Source of the DNA: Alphaproteobacteria bacterium
Lineage (GTDB): Bacteria > Pseudomonadota > Alphaproteobacteria > ATCC43930 > CGMCC-115725
NCBI GenBank assembly: GCA_019237175.1
Contig: JAFAHP010000186.1
Coordinates: 1-7,877 of the forward strand
Direction of reading: 5' to 3'
DNA length: 7,877 nucleotides
Made by a program: the position numbers and the translations under genes. How positions within the stretch are numbered: position 1 is the stretch's first letter; each line of letters begins with the position of its first letter. The notes below the pieces were generated by a model, which had not been told where the DNA came from, did no database searches, and saw only the letters and a program-made list of their open reading frames with translations. Below are positions 6,409 to 7,877 of this stretch, in pieces.

Positions 6409-7662
6409 ATGGACGCCAATGTCAATTTCGACGCACGCGAAGACGCGTATTCGCGGCCACTCGACAGCATTGATGTCAGTGTCCCCGAACTCTATCAGAA
6501 TGACGTCTATCAGCCGTACTTCGAACGGCTGCGCCGCGAGGACCCGGTGCATTATTGCGCCGACAGTAAATTCGGGCCGTATTGGTCGGTGACCCGCTAC
6601 AAGGACATCATGAAGGTGGCGATCAACCACCAGGTGTTCTCTTCGAAATGGGAGCTCGGCGGCGTCCGGCTCGAGGACCAGGTCCAGGGCTACGAGCGGC
6701 CCAGCTTCATCCAGATGGACGAACCCGACCACGGCCAGCGCCGCATGGCGGTGAGCCCGGCCGTCGCGCCAGAGAATCTCCAGCGCATGGAGGGGATAAT
6801 CCGCGAGCGCACGAGCCGCGTGCTCGACGAGCTGCCCCACGGCCGGCCGTTCAATTGGGTGCAAGAGGTGTCGATCGAGCTCACCTCGCGCATGCTCGCC
6901 ACCTTGTTCGATTGGCCGCTCGAGGATCGGCATCGGCTGATGTTCTGGTCCGACGTCACGGTTTGTCACGTCGATACCGCGGACGCCCCGGTCCATTCGG
7001 AGGCGGAGCGCTACGCCGAGCTGCAGAAGATGGCCGCCGCGATGAAGGCGCTGTGGGAGGAGCGCGCCGGCGGGAACGCGCCGCGCTACGACCTGATTTC
7101 GATGCTCGCGCACTCGGATGCAACGCGGCACATCGATTTCCGCGAATTGCTCGCGACCTGCAGCCTGTTGATCGTGGGCGGCAACGACACGACGCGGAAC
7201 TCGATGTCGGGCGGGGTCTGGGGACTCTCGCAATTCCCCGAGCAGTATCAGAAGCTGCGGGAGAATCCCGAGCTGGTGCCGAGCCTGGTGTCGGAAATCA
7301 TCCGCTGGCATACGCCGGTGCTGCATTTGCGGCGCACCGCACTCGCCGATTTCGAGCTCGGCGGCAAGACGATCCGCAAGGGTGACAAGGTCGCTATGTG
7401 GTTTGTCTCGGGCAACCGCGACGAGGAAGCGATCAAGGACCCCCACGACCTGATCGTCGACCGGGCGCGGGCGCGCGAGCACATTTCGTTCGGGTTCGGC
7501 GTGCATCGCTGCGTCGGCAACCGTTTGGCCGAGCTGCAGCTGCGCATCCTGTGGGAGGAGATCCTGAAGCGCGATCTCGACATCGGGGTGATGGACAAGC
7601 CAAAATATCTGCGCTCGAACCTGATCCACGGGGTTCGCGAGCTGCCCGTGCAGATCCACTGA
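6409..7662 (+). CDS. Cytochrome P450, CYP153-like (terminal alkane/fatty-acid hydroxylase type)
   Basis: A soluble bacterial class-I P450 of 417 residues, full length. The I-helix oxygen-binding motif is GGNDTT (257-262), the K-helix ExxR is E296-R299, and the heme loop is FGFGVHRCVG (361-370) with the thiolate C368. Several stretches are near-identical to what I know of CYP153 enzymes: FGPYWSVTRY (55-64), VQEVSIELTSRMLATLFD (151-168), LLIVGGNDTTRNSMSGGV (253-270), VSEIIRW (294-300), KGDKVAMWFVSGNRDE (324-339) and GNRLAELQLRILWEE (370-384). CYP153 members hydroxylate the terminal carbon of alkanes, fatty acids or related chains. The exact substrate and subfamily are not readable here; the B-C loop (80-103, ending YERPSFIQMD) differs from the CYP153A sequences I recall. 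GAGGAGG at 6397-6403 is a strong Shine-Dalgarno five bases from the ATG. It is the last gene of the ferredoxin-P450 pair. Confidence 0.95.
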   Translation: MDANVNFDAREDAYSRPLDSIDVSVPELYQNDVYQPYFERLRREDPVHYCADSKFGPYWSVTRYKDIMKVAINHQVFSSKWELGGVRLEDQVQGYERPSFIQMDEPDHGQRRMAVSPAVAPENLQRMEGIIRERTSRVLDELPHGRPFNWVQEVSIELTSRMLATLFDWPLEDRHRLMFWSDVTVCHVDTADAPVHSEAERYAELQKMAAAMKALWEERAGGNAPRYDLISMLAHSDATRHIDFRELLATCSLLIVGGNDTTRNSMSGGVWGLSQFPEQYQKLRENPELVPSLVSEIIRWHTPVLHLRRTALADFELGGKTIRKGDKVAMWFVSGNRDEEAIKDPHDLIVDRARAREHISFGFGVHRCVGNRLAELQLRILWEEILKRDLDIGVMDKPKYLRSNLIHGVRELPVQIH

Positions 7663-7670
7663 ACGGCAGC

Positions 7671-7727
7671 CTCTCACCCCCGGATCAGGTCCGGGGCAAG
7701 CTCTCCCGCGGTGCGGGGGGGTGAGGG
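7671..7727. repeat. Compound palindromic element, likely bidirectional terminator
   Basis: In the 80 bases between two convergent genes lies a nested palindrome. An outer stem pairs ctcaccccc (7673-7681) with gggggtgag (7717-7725). Inside are two alternative hairpins: ccccgga (7678-7684) with tccgggg (7690-7696) around a five-base loop, and cccgc (7705-7709) with gcggg (7713-7717) around ggt. The left hairpin resembles the ccccgga-N-tccgggg core of dispersed palindromes common in alphaproteobacterial intergenic DNA. A short T run follows at 7740-7743. Its place between two convergent stops suits a terminator for the P450 operon and perhaps for the CBS gene; the repeat nature is inferred from memory of similar elements. 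Confidence 0.6.
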
Positions 7728-7742
7728 TCTGATCGATCGTTT

Positions 7743-7877
7743 TCAGGCGTGCATTCGTTGGATATCGCGAAGCACGCTCGCTTCAAGTTCCTTCTCGTCG
7801 AGGCGGTGCTTCACCAGATCACCGATGCTGACGATGCCCTTCAACTCGTTGTCCTCGATAACCGGCAGGTGACGGAT
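7743..7877 (-). CDS. CBS-domain protein, C-terminal end (5'-partial)
   Basis: Only the last 44 residues are present; the rest lies right of the window. They read IRHLPVIEDNELKGIVSIGD followed by LVKHRLDEKELEASVLRDI, the end of a CBS (cystathionine beta-synthase) domain: the RHLPV strand, the GIVSIGDLV strand-turn-helix that contacts adenosyl ligands, then a closing helix. CBS pairs bind AMP, ATP or SAM and act as energy or ligand sensors. In alphaproteobacteria this tail (SIGDLVK followed by a Glu-rich helix) is typical of small stand-alone proteins with two CBS domains, so that is the likely whole gene. It is convergent with the P450 gene and ends 80 bases from it. The function of the full protein cannot be judged from this piece. 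Confidence 0.85.
   Translation of the reverse strand: MRHLPVIEDNELKGIVSIGDLVKHRLDEKELEASVLRDIQRMHA

Noticed and set aside
6373..7677. 434-codon minus-strand frame opposite the P450 gene
   Set aside because: It is the shadow of the P450 codon pattern (His/Asp/Arg-rich, no domain); the plus strand encodes an unmistakable P450.

Overview
The window is GC-rich chromosomal DNA. It looks alphaproteobacterial: rph, rdgB and hemW are packed head to tail, the HAD phosphatase at the left edge has the wording of alphaproteobacterial members, the [2Fe-2S] ferredoxin is of the FdVI type, and the P450 is CYP153-like. The genus cannot be told from the sequence. It reads as ordinary chromosome next to a small accessory oxidation locus. 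No phage, plasmid, transposase, CRISPR or RNA gene was seen.

Left part (1-3121): the 3' end of a HAD-IIIA phosphatase gene runs rightward and meets, tail to tail, a leftward gene for a soluble regulator with an OmpR/CadC-type winged helix, a TolB/FlgO-like middle domain and TPR repeats. Then comes about 1.05 kb with no convincing gene. It holds an inverted pair of dispersed palindromic repeat units (2635-2711) and a perfect 16-base inverted repeat (2210-2225).

Middle (3122-5695): rph (RNase PH), rdgB (non-canonical purine NTP pyrophosphatase) and hemW (radical-SAM heme chaperone) form an overlapping operon. The rph stop and rdgB start share one base, and hemW starts inside the last codons of rdgB. 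A GC-rich stem with a short T run follows hemW.

Right part (5692-7877): a rightward ferredoxin-P450 pair resembles CYP153 alkane/fatty-acid terminal hydroxylase systems; the ferredoxin would feed electrons to the P450. Divergent from it, packed against the end of hemW, is the C-terminal remnant of a GMC-family (choline/alcohol dehydrogenase type) oxidoreductase. Just upstream of the remnant, a good Shine-Dalgarno and ATG survive with ten codons. I read this as a GMC gene that lost its middle by an internal deletion, leaving start and tail. Such dehydrogenases oxidise the alcohols that CYP153 enzymes make, so the locus looks like a hydroxylation module whose next-step enzyme has decayed. No ferredoxin reductase lies in the window. 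A strongly palindromic element after the P450 gene separates it from a convergent gene, cut by the window edge, that ends in a CBS domain.

I did not find a previously undescribed system. The most useful leads are the decayed GMC gene beside the P450 pair, the orphan TPR regulator, and the two palindromic repeat elements.
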